Source of the DNA: Verrucomicrobiota bacterium
Lineage (GTDB): Bacteria > Verrucomicrobiota > Verrucomicrobiia > Limisphaerales > J093
Direction: 5' to 3'
DNA length: 64,000 bases
Assembly: GCA_027493615.1 (NCBI GenBank)
Contig: JAOSKK010000039.1
Location: 433,683-497,682 of the forward strand
Shown here piece by piece: positions 51,766-61,420 of this stretch. Under the pieces are notes generated by a model. The model was not told the origin of the DNA. It saw only the letters and a program-made list of their open reading frames with translations, and searched no databases. A program made the position numbers and the translations under genes. Positions within the stretch are counted from its first letter, which is position 1. Every line of letters starts with the position of its first letter.

Positions 51766-54197
51766 ATGCCCGCCGACACCGTTGAAGTTGTCGTCAAGCT
51801 GACTGGACTCGCCACGGTCCAGGCGGGCATGCGCCGTCTGCGCGATGCGGTCACCGGGCCGCTCGAAATGGCGGCGGGCCGGATGCGCGGCTTCGCGCTC
51901 TCCATCGGCAGCACGCTCCTGGCCGGCCTGTCGGTTTATCGCGTCGGGGCCGAACTGAAACGCGCCTTGAACGAGATGGACCGCGCCGATGAAGTCGCTC
52001 AGAAGCTCGGCGTCGCCGCCGACCAACTGACGGCCCTCAATTACGCCGCCACCCTCGCCGACTCTTCCGCCGAAAGCCTTCAGAACGCCCTGAAGTTTCT
52101 CGCCAAGGCCGCGGAGTCTAACTCGGACGCCTTCGCCACCTTGGGGGTGGAACTGCGCACCGCCGACGGCCGGTTCCGTCCCCAGGTCGAACTGTTGCAC
52201 GCGCTGGCCGACCGCTTCGCCGCGATGCCCGATGGCATCGAGAAGACCGCCCTCGCGCTGAAGCTCTTCGGCCGCGAAGGGGTCAGCATGATCCCGATGC
52301 TGAACGCGGGCGCGGACGGGATTCGGGGCATGACGGAGGAGGCCCGCGCCTTCGGTCTGACCGTGGCCCCCGACGCGGCGGCGGGTGCCAGCCTGCTGAA
52401 CGATAACGTCAACCGCCTGCGGATGGCAGTTCAGGGGCTGGCTCGCACGGCCCTGACCGAACTCCTGCCCGTCCTGCTCGACCTGACCGACCGGTTCATC
52501 GAATGGATCAAGCAGAATGACGTGGTCCGGCGGGGGCCGAGTTGTTGGCCGAGGCGATGCGTTACATCATCTTCGACATCCAGGCCCTCATCGTGGCCGG
52601 GCGCGTCTGGTGGCGCACATGGATGGCCTATCTGGATGCTCTCGCCAAAGCCTTCGTGGCCTTCGGTCGCCTGATCGCCCGCGTTTGGGAACAGCCCATC
52701 GAGATCATCCGGGCGGTGATCGAATACATGAAGGTGGCCATCCGGGCGGTCGGCGAATTGGCCCAGGCAATGGTGCTGCTCGCCCAGGGACGGTTCGGCG
52801 AGGCGAAGGACAAGGCGAAAGCGGCGGGCGTCGAGATCGCGGGCGCGATGAAGACCCTCGCCAGTTCCGTGCTGTCTTCCTTCGGCGAGACCGGTGACGC
52901 CCTGCTGGACGCCTTCACCGCGCCCTACGAGGGCGCAGCCCGGACCGTCGAGACGTTCATCGAGGAAGGGAAGAACGGGGTCGAAGACCTCCAACGGGCG
53001 TTCATGTCAATCTGGTTCCCGCCCTCCTTGCCGCCTGCTCCGGTCGCGGGTCGCGGAACCGACCTGGAACTCGACCTCGCTGATGACCGGCGCAAGCGGA
53101 TCGCCCGCGAGTTGCGCGATGCCGAATTCGCCCTGCGCCAGCAGCGGCAGGCGGTGGCTGATGAGATGGCCCGGCTCGATTCGGACTTCGCCACACGCGA
53201 GGCCGACAAGCACCGGCAGCGCATCGACCTACTGCGGCAGGAGATCGGCCTCATTGACCAGGAGATTGAACGACTGCGCGAACGCCTCGCCGTCGAGCCG
53301 GACGCTGATGTCCGCGAAAACCTCACCCAGTCCATGCGCGGCCTGGAAGGCGAGCGGCACGGCGTTCAGACCCAACTGAACCGCGTCGAGAACGCGCCTG
53401 ACCCGTACTCCTACCGTGACCAGATGCTGGCCACGATGACCGAACTCGAAAACCAGATGGGCACCACCGCGCAGTCGGTCGCCCGCCAGTTCGGCAACGT
53501 GATCGGCAACGCCATCGACGGGGTTCAGCAGGGGATCGAGGGCCTCATCAAAGGGACGATGGACTGGGGTGACGCCCTGCGGAACATCGGTTCCTCGATC
53601 ATCAGCGGCGTCATTTCGGCCATCAGCCGGATGTTCGCCGAGTGGATCGTCAAGCGCGCCCTCATGGCCGCCAAGAACATCGCCTTCAGCACGTCCGAAG
53701 GCGCAGCCGACGCGGCGGCGAAGGCGCCCGGTGCCTTGATGTCCTCGATTTCGAGCTACGGCGTCGCGGCCCTGGTCGGCACGGCGGCGCTGATCGCGGC
53801 CATCGCCGCCATCGGAGGCGCGTTCGCCGAAGGCGGCATCGTGCGCGGTCCCGGCGGTCCGACGGATGACGCCATCCTGGCCCGGCTCTCGAACGGCGAG
53901 GGCGTCCTGAACGCCGCCGCAGTCCGTCACTACGGCGCGGGCGTGGTCAACGCCATGAACAACCGCACTGCCCACTTCTACTCCCAGCCACCAGGCGCAG
54001 GTTCTGCCCAGGACACTCGCGCTCCGGGCACCGCGGCGGCGGGGTCGGCCTCCAAACCAAGCCGCTCCGCCGCCGTCAGCCTGGTCCTGGTGGACTCGCG
54101 CAACCAGGCCCGCCAGTTCCTCGAGTCCGCCGAGGGCGAGGCCATGCTGGTGGACATCCTCCGCAAACGCCGGATGCAGTTCGGCGTTCCAACCTGA
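51766..54197 (+). CDS. Tape measure protein (one frame break)
   Basis: About 810 residues joined; frame break in the G-run near 52528. N-terminus VVVKLTGLATVQAGMRRLRDAVTGPLEMAAGRM; helical with membrane-like segments, a long charged coiled coil at about 440-545 (KRIARELRDAEFALRQQRQAV, DLLRQEIGLIDQEIERLRERL), then hydrophobic ISGVISAISRMFAEWIV and VAALVGTAALIAAIAAIGGAFAEGG with a typical FAEGGIVRGPGGPTDDAILARLSNGEGVL end. A tape of this length predicts a tail of roughly 120 nm by the usual 0.15 nm per residue rule. Confidence 0.85.
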
Positions 54198-54928
54198 TGC
54201 CCCTCGCCACCGTCAACGGCCACGTCTTGCTGCCGCACTACCCGGACTGGTCCCGGAACGTGCAGCGGGCGCGTGTCTGGCAGACCAGCGTGGACCGAGC
54301 CCTGACCGGGTTCGAGTCGCGCCAGGCTCTGCGCCCCAGGCCTCGCGAGCGCCTGAGCTTCCGGGTCGAGTCCCGGGATGCCGATGACCTGACGCTGCTC
54401 TTGGGCCGCGTGGACGCCGCGCTCAAAGCCGGCCTCGCCTGTGTGCCGAGTTGGGGCCGGGGCATTCCCTTGATCGCCGCCAGCGGCGATACTGTAGAAC
54501 TGGCCCGCGATGCGTGGGCCGACGTTCAGGCGGGTGGCTTCCTGTTCCTGGCCGAACCCGACGCCCGCGAGACCTTCGAGGTCGCCGAGGTCCTGTCCGT
54601 TTCGGGCGACACGATCACGCTGGCCGATCCACTGGGGTCCGTGTGGGGCGCGGGGCATTGGGCCTGGCCGTTGCTCTTTGGCCGGCCCGCCTTCAGCGCC
54701 ATCGAACAGCGCACCGACTGGCACGCCGCCCTGACCGTCAGCCTGAGCCAACTCGCCGTTCAGCCGGAGTCCCCGGAAGAACCGCCCCCGCCGCCGCCCG
54801 AACAAACGCCCGCAACCATCACGTTCACTTGGTGGCTCAACGCCGCCGCCGTCCCCGATCCGGGGAACCCGACCAGGATCACATTCGATCACTGGTTGGA
54901 TGACGCCCCGGTCCACAACCTCGACTGA
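54197..54928 (+). CDS. Distal tail-type protein
   Basis: 243 residues. VNGHVLLPHYPDWSRNVQRARVWQTSVDRALTGFESRQALRPRPRERLSFRVES reads like the N-terminal beta-sandwich of distal tail proteins, followed by beta strands (FLFLAEPDARETFEVAEVLSVSGDTITLADPLG) and a proline linker with a small C-terminal part. Position directly after the tape measure fits. One-base overlap with the tape measure stop. Confidence 0.6.
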   Translation: MPLATVNGHVLLPHYPDWSRNVQRARVWQTSVDRALTGFESRQALRPRPRERLSFRVESRDADDLTLLLGRVDAALKAGLACVPSWGRGIPLIAASGDTVELARDAWADVQAGGFLFLAEPDARETFEVAEVLSVSGDTITLADPLGSVWGAGHWAWPLLFGRPAFSAIEQRTDWHAALTVSLSQLAVQPESPEEPPPPPPEQTPATITFTWWLNAAAVPDPGNPTRITFDHWLDDAPVHNLD

Positions 54929-54931
54929 CCT

Positions 54932-55489
54932 ATGTTCACCGTCTATCGCTGCACCGATTCCGGCGCGCCCTCGCTCAGCGGGGTCGCGGGTTCCCTGACC
55001 GCCCTGCTCGATGCCTGCCTGGTCAACGGCTACGGCTCGCTCCCCGCCGCCGGGTGGACCAAACCCTTCGTCGATACCGGCAAGGCTGTCTATCGCAACG
55101 CCGCCGCCGCCGTTGCCCGTTCCTACTACCGCGTCACCGACGTCGGCACCACCTGGGCGCGCATCCGCGGCTATGACGCCATGTCCAGCGTGGACGCCGG
55201 CACCGGCGAGTTCCCGACTTCGACGGTCATCTCCGGTGACGGCCTGTTCGCCTACAAGTCCTCGACCGCCGACACGACGCCGCGTCCCTGGATCCTGCTG
55301 GCCGATGAACGCACGGCGCTTCTGGCTCTCAAGGGGTCCACCTACTGGCAGGTCTGCCTGTACCTGGGCGATGGCAACAGCGATGTGCCGGGGGACACCA
55401 ACTTCGCCGCGCTCTGCGCCTTCTGGTCCAACGCCGACGAAATCCGCAACGCCCTGGCCACGTTCGACCTCGTCGGCGCCCCGGCGTGA
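54932..55489 (+). CDS. Tail-associated protein of unknown function
   Basis: 185 residues, with repeated short strands: FTVYRCTDSGAPSLSGVAGSLTALLDACLVNGYGSLPAAGW, FVDTGKAVYRNAAAA, YYRVTDVGTTWARIRGYDAMS, WILLADERTALLAL. A similar pattern is seen in tail proteins lying near BR0599-like genes in other phages (recalled). Overlaps the next gene by four bases. Confidence 0.55.
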   Translation: MFTVYRCTDSGAPSLSGVAGSLTALLDACLVNGYGSLPAAGWTKPFVDTGKAVYRNAAAAVARSYYRVTDVGTTWARIRGYDAMSSVDAGTGEFPTSTVISGDGLFAYKSSTADTTPRPWILLADERTALLALKGSTYWQVCLYLGDGNSDVPGDTNFAALCAFWSNADEIRNALATFDLVGAPA

Positions 55490-55896
55490 GCGACGCCGCC
55501 AACTACGGACTCTTCGTGAAGGGCTTGCCGGGGATTCTGGGGGCGAAGGGGCTTCGCATTGCCGCCGGTCCTAACGTGTACGGCACCCTCTGGGGCACCA
55601 GCACCCAGACCGTCATCGGCGGTGACCTCGCCATGCCCAGCGGCGGTGCCATCCACCTCTGGCCCTACGTCGTCAAGACGTACAACGGCACCTTGTGGGA
55701 ACACCGTGGCACCCTCCGCTTCCTCTACGTCCCGCGCCACCAGGCCGGCGCCTTCACGCACGGGGACACGTTCTCGGGCACTGGCGCCCTGTCCGGCAAA
55801 CGGTTCGAGGTCATCAAGACCGTGCTCACCTACTCCGGCTACTCGACTTCGACCGCCACGGGCGCGCTGGTTCTCATCACCCAGAACCCGGACTGA
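55486..55896 (+). CDS. Tail-associated protein of unknown function
   Basis: 136 residues, beta-rich and glycine-rich (GLRIAAGPNVYGTLWGTSTQTVIGGDLAMPSGGAIHLWPYVVKTYNGTLWEHRGTLRFLYVPRHQ). Start GTG-type overlapping the previous stop. No family recognised; likely part of the baseplate or tip complex by position. Confidence 0.5.
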   Translation: MSDAANYGLFVKGLPGILGAKGLRIAAGPNVYGTLWGTSTQTVIGGDLAMPSGGAIHLWPYVVKTYNGTLWEHRGTLRFLYVPRHQAGAFTHGDTFSGTGALSGKRFEVIKTVLTYSGYSTSTATGALVLITQNPD

Positions 55897-55901
55897 CGCT
55901 T

Positions 55902-56345
55902 ATGGCCGAACTCGCCTATTCCGCCCGCTCGCTGGCGCTCGCCTCCTGCCTAGTGTCCCCAAGTTCGCTGTCCGTGCTGGTCCCGTACACCGACCGGCTG
56001 ATGACCTACTCCGGGCGCGAAGATGTCGTCGGAGTCGAACTGCCGTCACTGCGGATCGGCATTTACGGGTTCTTCTCGTTCCGCCTGGCGGTCAAGGTCG
56101 GTTCGCGCCGGGTGCGGGCACAGGTGCTGCAACCCCGCGCCGACGCGCAACGCCCGTTCATGCGCGTGCGTCACAACCCCGCAGTCGGCCTCGCCAATGA
56201 CGTGACCGCCACGGCGGGAGGGGCCACCGACTGGCAGGAACTCTCGCTCACGTTCACCACCACGGCCAAGGGCGCCATCGTCCTGGAACTCTGGAATGCC
56301 GACCACGCCTGGCCCTGCTGGTTCGACACCGTCCTCCTCGAATGA
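55902..56345 (+). CDS. Tail-associated protein of unknown function
   Basis: 147 residues from the ATG at 55902. SLRIGIYGFFSFRLAVKVGSRRVRAQVLQPRADAQRPFMRVRHNP and LSLTFTTTAKGAIVLELWNADHAWPCWFDTVLLE look like a carbohydrate-binding-type jelly roll. It overlaps the following gene by four bases. Function by position only. Confidence 0.5.
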   Translation: MAELAYSARSLALASCLVSPSSLSVLVPYTDRLMTYSGREDVVGVELPSLRIGIYGFFSFRLAVKVGSRRVRAQVLQPRADAQRPFMRVRHNPAVGLANDVTATAGGATDWQELSLTFTTTAKGAIVLELWNADHAWPCWFDTVLLE

Positions 56346-57784
56346 CCTACCGCGACCGCCCAGTGTTTCCGTGGTCCCTCGACTGGCAGACCAGCCAGGA
56401 AGGGCGCTTCGAGTTCGAGCAGCGCGAAGTCGCCGCCGGCTTCGGGGCCGAACTGATCTACTCGGACCAGGAGAGGGTCGTGCGGGCGTGGACCGGCCGG
56501 GTCTGGCTCGATGACCTGGACCAGATCGAGGCCTTCGACGCCTTCACCGCCGCTCTCCAAGGCCGGCTGATCGGGTTCTGGTTCCCCGCGCCGCAGGCCG
56601 CTTTCGAGATCGTGTCTGGCGTCTCTGGCCAGCAGTGCGACATCGCCGGGGAGGGCTTCGCAGCGAGGTTCGATGACGAAGCCGGCGCTTACGTCTGGCT
56701 GACCAAGGACGGTCAAACGCCCCGAGGCGCGAAGGTTGTCGCGGTCGCCCTGAACGGCGATGGCACGACGCGCCTGACATTCGAGGAAGCCGTGGCCGTC
56801 GATGGAACCTGGCAGGCGTGGGACCTGGCCTACGTGCGCCTGGCCGATGACGCCGAGGAAGCCGAGTTCATCGCCGAACAGCGCCAGGTCCGCAGGGTGC
56901 AGGTGGTCGAACTCCCGCTCGACTACGCCGAAACGGAAACGGGGACCCGCCCAGTCTTCCTGTATCACCTCTGGGTCGGCGAAGGCGAGGCACAGGTCAA
57001 CTGGTACTGGACCAGCTTCGCCTTGGACCTCGAAAACGTGAACGGCCAGACGTACTTGGCCCGCCGGATCACGCACGGCTCGATCCAGTACGACACGACC
57101 GGCGTGCGGCAGGGCGTTCAGATCGAGGTCGAGCGCGCCGATGACTCGCCTTTCGCGCTCTTGTTCCCGCCTTACGGCTGTCAGCCGCTCAACCTCGAAA
57201 TCCAGACCGCCGAGTACCCCGACCTGGGAACCGTCGCCACGCTCTTCCGCGGCGTGGTCGCCTCGGTTCAGGCCGACGGCAAGAGCCTGCGGGCGCGCTG
57301 CAACGCGCTGGGCGGCGGCGCGCAGTCGAGCGTCCCGGCCTTCTACTTCTCGGCCCGGTGCCAGTACCGCGTCTTCGACATCGGCACGTGCGGCCTGGCC
57401 CGCGTCGCCTGGCAGAACACCGTCAGGATCACCGCGCTCAACGGGCGAAACGTGACGGTGGTGGGCGCGTCGCTCACCGGCCTGCCGGGCAACTGGTTCG
57501 CCGAAGGCTGGCTCGAAGTCGGCTCGGGCCTCAGCCGCGAGGTCCGCCTGATCCTGAAGCACCCACCGGAGAGCGGCACGACCCTCGTTCTCACGCTCAA
57601 TGCGCCGCTGCGGTTCAACGGCGTCGATGCGACCGCCGTCCTGGTGCCGGGCTGCGACGGACGCTGGGTGACGTGCGAGAGCAAGTTCGACAACACCGGC
57701 AACTACGGCGGACATCGCTTCGCCCTGCGTAACCTCGCCATCAAGGCCCTCGACATCCCGCAGATCAACGGAGGCAAGAAGTGA
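56342..57784 (+). CDS. BR0599-like (DUF2163-type) tail protein
   Basis: 480 residues. N-terminal part: FPWSLDWQTSQEGRFEFEQREVAAGFGAELIYSDQERV. From about 250 it matches the phage BR0599/DUF2163 family: ITHGSIQYDTTGVRQGVQIEVERADDSPFALLFPPYGCQPL, TLFRGVVASVQADGKSLRARCNALGG, CQYRVFDIGTCGLA, and VPGCDGRWVTCESKFDNTGNYGGHRFA near the end with paired Cys. This family belongs to the tail tip of gene-transfer-agent and lambda-like tails and is followed, as here, by an NlpC/P60 peptidase. Confidence 0.75.
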   Translation: MTYRDRPVFPWSLDWQTSQEGRFEFEQREVAAGFGAELIYSDQERVVRAWTGRVWLDDLDQIEAFDAFTAALQGRLIGFWFPAPQAAFEIVSGVSGQQCDIAGEGFAARFDDEAGAYVWLTKDGQTPRGAKVVAVALNGDGTTRLTFEEAVAVDGTWQAWDLAYVRLADDAEEAEFIAEQRQVRRVQVVELPLDYAETETGTRPVFLYHLWVGEGEAQVNWYWTSFALDLENVNGQTYLARRITHGSIQYDTTGVRQGVQIEVERADDSPFALLFPPYGCQPLNLEIQTAEYPDLGTVATLFRGVVASVQADGKSLRARCNALGGGAQSSVPAFYFSARCQYRVFDIGTCGLARVAWQNTVRITALNGRNVTVVGASLTGLPGNWFAEGWLEVGSGLSREVRLILKHPPESGTTLVLTLNAPLRFNGVDATAVLVPGCDGRWVTCESKFDNTGNYGGHRFALRNLAIKALDIPQINGGKK

Positions 57785-58227
57785 ACGCCACCGCCGCCAC
57801 ACTCAATGCCGCCGCCGCACGCTGGAAGGGGACACCGTTCCAAGCGCGGGCGCGCATCTGCGGCGCGGGCGTGGATTGCGTGCAACTGGCCGCCGCGCTG
57901 ATCGAGGAAGCCGGCCTGGCGACCGGCCTGGCGTTCCCACCCTACGCCGTGGACTTCGGCGACCACGCCGACACGTCACCCGTCCTCGCCTGGTTCAACA
58001 CGCACCCCGAGTGGCAACCCATCCCGGCGGCGGACGTTCAGTCAGGCGATGTGGTCGTGTTCCAGGTCGGGAAGGTCGCCAACCACGTCGGCGTTGCCCT
58101 CGGAGACAACCGCTTCTGCCACTGCCTGCGCGGGCACGGCGTCCTCATTTCCCGGCTCGATGATCCCACCTACGCCCGGCGTTGGGTCCGGGCCTACCGG
58201 CCATGTTCAACTCTTCCAGCGACCTGA
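57781..58227 (+). CDS. NlpC/P60-family tail peptidase (gpK-like)
   Basis: 148 residues. Catalytic Cys in GAGVDCVQLAAALIEEAG at about 37, His in NHVGVALGDNRFCHCL at about 101, with GHGVLISRL after it. These tail peptidases cut peptidoglycan during DNA entry and help tip assembly (lambda gpK). The end overlaps the tail-tip gene by 25 bases, so the last residues may be affected by an indel. Confidence 0.8.
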   Translation: MNATAATLNAAAARWKGTPFQARARICGAGVDCVQLAAALIEEAGLATGLAFPPYAVDFGDHADTSPVLAWFNTHPEWQPIPAADVQSGDVVVFQVGKVANHVGVALGDNRFCHCLRGHGVLISRLDDPTYARRWVRAYRPCSTLPAT

Positions 58228-60408
58228 CCCCGGCCCCGCCGCCCAAGGCGTTGGGCAAGGACCCGGCCACGCTCTCGACCGATGAGCATGGCCGTCCGGT
58301 GCCGTACCTTGCCGGACGCGCCCGGCTGGGCCTGACGTGGATCAGCGAACCGTGGGGCGTGCGTTCGGTGCCCGTCCGCAAGAAGGTGGGGAAGAAGACT
58401 CAGACCACCGGCTACAACTACTATGCGAGCTTCGCCGGTCTTCTCTGCCTGGGACCGGTCCAGACGCTGCACGCCATCCTGGTCGATGACGAGCTGGCCT
58501 GGAACGGTCCGCTTCAGGCCGGCACGAGCGATCACGCCGAGATCACCGTCGAAGGGCGCGGCGCGCTCACCCTCTACTGGGGCACGGCCACGCAGACCGC
58601 CGATGCCGACCTGGCTGCCAGCGGCGTAGCCCACCCGGCTTATCGTGGGCAATGCTACGCGGTCTTCAATGACTGGTTGCTCGGCGAGAACCGCGCCCAG
58701 GTTCCCAACCTGGAGTTCGAGTTGTCGCGCGTCCCCACGGTGGACTGGCTGGGGATTGCTGCCGCGTTGAACGGCGAAGTCAATCCCGTCGCGGCTCTGG
58801 CTGAACTGTTCACCGACTCGCGCTTCGGTGCCGGGCTGCCGCTGGCGCTGCTCGATACCGACGGTTGGGGGCGCGGTCGCCGGCCAACTCGCCACCGATG
58901 AGTTCAGCGTCACTGTGTTTCTCGACACCGCCAAGCGTCTGGACGCGCTGCTGAACGACTTCCTCGAATACCTCGACGCCGCGTTGTTCCACACGCCGGA
59001 TGGCCGACTGAGCCTCCGCCTGCTGCGGGACCCCGTCGGGCCGGTGATGATCGACACGGATGCTCTGCTCGAACCGCCCGACCTCACCGCCCACGGGTGG
59101 ACCGAGACGGTCAATGAGGTTGTCGTCCGGTTCCGCAATCGGGACCGCGCCTGGCAGACCGACGCCCTGACCTGGCGGAATCCCGCTGCCTACGCCGTGA
59201 CGGGCCGGCCTCTGACGCAGGCCATCGAATGCGACTGGATCACCGACCCGGCCGTGGCGTGGAAGGTGGCGATGGCCTACGGCAAGAGCCGCAGCCTGCC
59301 CTGGCTCGACGGCCGGCTGCGGGTCCGGCGCGGCGTGGGGGCCGACCTGCGTCCGGGCGACACCGTCTCGCTCACCTACGCCCACAGCGGCATCGAGGCA
59401 GTCCGGTTCCGGGTCCTGGCCGTCGAGGTTCCGGGCCCGGACTCGGCGGAGGTGTTGCTGACCGTCCGCGAGGACACCGCCCACCTGGTGGTCGATGACT
59501 ACCCGGTGCCGGCGGACGAAGCGTTGGCGGCCGTCCAGTACTCGCCGCTTCCCTGTCACGACGTGCTGGTGTTCGAGCCGCCCTTCGCCTGGACCGCTGA
59601 TGTGAACCCGCGGCTGCTGGTCCTGCCGGCTCGCGGCGAGCGGTTGTCGAGCGGGTTCACCCTCTGGTGGGAGCGGGCCACCGACAGCTTCACCACCGCC
59701 GGCACCGGACAGGTGTTCGGGCGGCGGGGCACGTTGAATGCCGCCCTGGATGCTACGGGGTGTCTGTACCACGAAGGCGGCCTCGATGTGACGTTCACCA
59801 GTCCCGATGACGACCTCGACGACATGCCCTTCGATGAAGGGGTGGGGACCAAACGGTTCCTGATCTTCATAGGGGATGAAATCCTCCTGGGCTGGGAACC
59901 GACGCTGGTCTCGGCCGGGCGGTACACGGTCAACCTTCTCCGGGCGCAGTACGGTACGACGCGCGGCCAGCACGGGATCGGGACCGAGTGCTGGTGCGTT
60001 CAGTTGGCCGAACTGCCGCTGCTGGAATGGGCGCCGCCCAAGGATGCGGTGTCCGTGGGCCTGAAAGTCCAGCCCCGGCTGCTCCACAGCGAGGTCAGCC
60101 TGGCGGACGTGGCGAAGATCACGCACGCCATTCAACGCCGCTCGCTCCGCCCCCTGGGGCCGGCCAACCTGACGGCCAACGGCGACGGCGCGCATCCGAG
60201 CTACGCCACCGGCCAAGACGTTGTGCTCGACTGGAGCCTGACCAGCGAGGCCCGCGCCGGCAGCGACCCCGAGGTGGACCTCGAATGCCGCGCCGACGCC
60301 TGCGTGCTCGAACTCTGGGCCGGGGGCGTCCTCAAGGCGACGCTCACGGTCAGCCGGGAGGGACCGTACACCCTGACCAACGCCGCGCTGGTCGCGGCGC
60401 TCGGAAAA
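58203..60408 (+). CDS. Tail-tip/host-specificity protein (one frame break, damaged end)
   Basis: About 735 residues readable from the ATG at 58203; frame break in the G-run near 58872. GLTWISEPWGVRSVPVRKKVGKKTQTTGYNYYASFAGLLCLGPVQTLHAILVDDE is typical of gpJ/Gp13-like tip proteins. Later ARRVRRGVGADLRPGDTVSL-type strands, TLWWERATDSFTTA, and LADVAKITHAIQRRSLRPLGPANLTANGDG match the remnant at 7470-8453. The sequence dissolves into poly-C/G at 60408, so the true C-terminus (expected to resemble DFTVRAYLALGG...SVTVSKT) is missing from this assembly. Confidence 0.8.
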
Positions 60409-60482
60409 AAAAACCGATTCCCCGGCCGGGCCCCCCCCCCCCCGGGGGGCCCCCCCCCCCCCTCCCCCCCCCCCCCCCCCCC
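60408..60482. other. Poly-C/poly-G low-complexity block, probable sequencing artefact
   Basis: A run of nine A, then long C runs, six G, and again long C runs. No plausible gene or signal; it replaces the expected end of the tail-tip gene. Poly-G tails from two-colour sequencing, seen here as poly-C, would explain it. Confidence 0.85.
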
Positions 60483-60493
60483 GTCTGCAAAGT

Positions 60494-60796
60494 ATGAACC
60501 GAAACCCTGCCACCACCCTCGCCGCTGTCACGGTTGCACTGCTCGGCCTGGCCGGGTGTGCCCGCTTCAGCGTCACCCAAATCGATGAAAGCCCCAATGA
60601 ACGCACGATCACCACGCGCATCTCGGGCACCGCGTTCTTCTCGAGTGCCCAGACGGTCTCGAAAATCAAGGCCGTTCAGACCGACAAGACCCAAAGCTTC
60701 GGCACCGACGCCCTCGGACAACACGGCGCCACCAACGTCGCCGAAACCGTCGATGCCCTGACCCGGCTCGTTCAATCCCTGCGCCCCGCTCCCTGA
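60494..60796 (+). CDS. Small phage lipoprotein
   Basis: 100 residues. Signal peptide and lipobox (VTVALLGLAGC, Cys22), then a polar beta-rich body (RFSVTQIDESPNERTITTRISGTAFFSSAQTVSKIKAVQTDKTQSFGTDALG). It sits between tip and fibre, and no copy exists at the matching place of the decayed sister prophage. Phage lipoproteins encoded next to receptor-binding genes often block superinfection or receptor inactivation; this is inference. Confidence 0.6.
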   Translation: MNRNPATTLAAVTVALLGLAGCARFSVTQIDESPNERTITTRISGTAFFSSAQTVSKIKAVQTDKTQSFGTDALGQHGATNVAETVDALTRLVQSLRPAP

Positions 60797-60805
60797 CCCA
60801 AACCT

Positions 60806-61351
60806 ATGGCTACTATCCCTCCACACCCCCGGCTGAATGACGTCAGCAACGCGGCGCTGTTCCGCGAACTGACCGCCGACAACTTCAACATCCTGGCCGA
60901 GGAGTTGGCCAAGCGCCTGGCCACCTACCAGAACGGCTCGCCCACCACGATCATCGGCCCGCCGACCAGCGGGACGCATGTGCTGGCCGAATTCTGGCGT
61001 GACGCGCTGGGCGGAGAATGGGTCTGCACGGTGGCCGGCACGCCGGGGACCTGGAAACAGGTCAAGCCGGCGGCCGTCACCGCCGATCCGGCCAGCGGTA
61101 CTCTCCCGACCGGCTACCTGATCTGGAACGTCACCGACGGGGCGGTGAAGCGCCACGCGGGGTCCTACTCCTGGGAGATCACCGTCGGCGCGGGCACGTC
61201 CGCCAAGGTCGGCTTCCACGGCGCGACTCCCACGGCCCAGCGGGCGAACGCCAACCAGGCGGAAGCCAGCGACCTCGCGAGCGTGATCACGCTGGCGAAC
61301 GAACTCCGCGCGGCCCTCGTCGAGAAGGGGATCATCAAAGGCGGGGCGTAG
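60806..61351 (+). CDS. Tail fibre protein
   Basis: 181 residues. The N-terminal about 100 (RLNDVSNAALFRELTADNFNILAEELAKRLATYQNGSPTTIIGPPTSGTHVLAEFWRDALGGEWVC) match the remnant at 8497-8804. The middle has GYLILWNVT-like strands (GYLIWNVTDGAVKRHAGSYSW), and the end is a helical tail (ASDLASVITLANELRAALVEKGI). It is shorter than the remnant because no collagen-like or beta-helix tip is present. Probably binds the host surface or carries an exchangeable tip. Confidence 0.65.
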   Translation: MATIPPHPRLNDVSNAALFRELTADNFNILAEELAKRLATYQNGSPTTIIGPPTSGTHVLAEFWRDALGGEWVCTVAGTPGTWKQVKPAAVTADPASGTLPTGYLIWNVTDGAVKRHAGSYSWEITVGAGTSAKVGFHGATPTAQRANANQAEASDLASVITLANELRAALVEKGIIKGGA

Positions 61352-61420
61352 CTACCAAGTGCCTTTTCATCCTACGAACGGTTGGTTTGCAGTTGTTGTC
61401 CCTGTTGGTAGACTCGCCGA

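Noticed and set aside
60408..60482. Proline-rich protein linker or G-quadruplex-forming regulatory DNA
   Set aside because: The block abruptly replaces conserved C-terminal codons known from the homologous remnant; sequencing artefact is simpler.
58810..60669. Long antisense frame opposite the tail-tip gene
   Set aside because: Codon-phase shadow; it also reads through the poly-C block as polyglycine, which no real protein explains.
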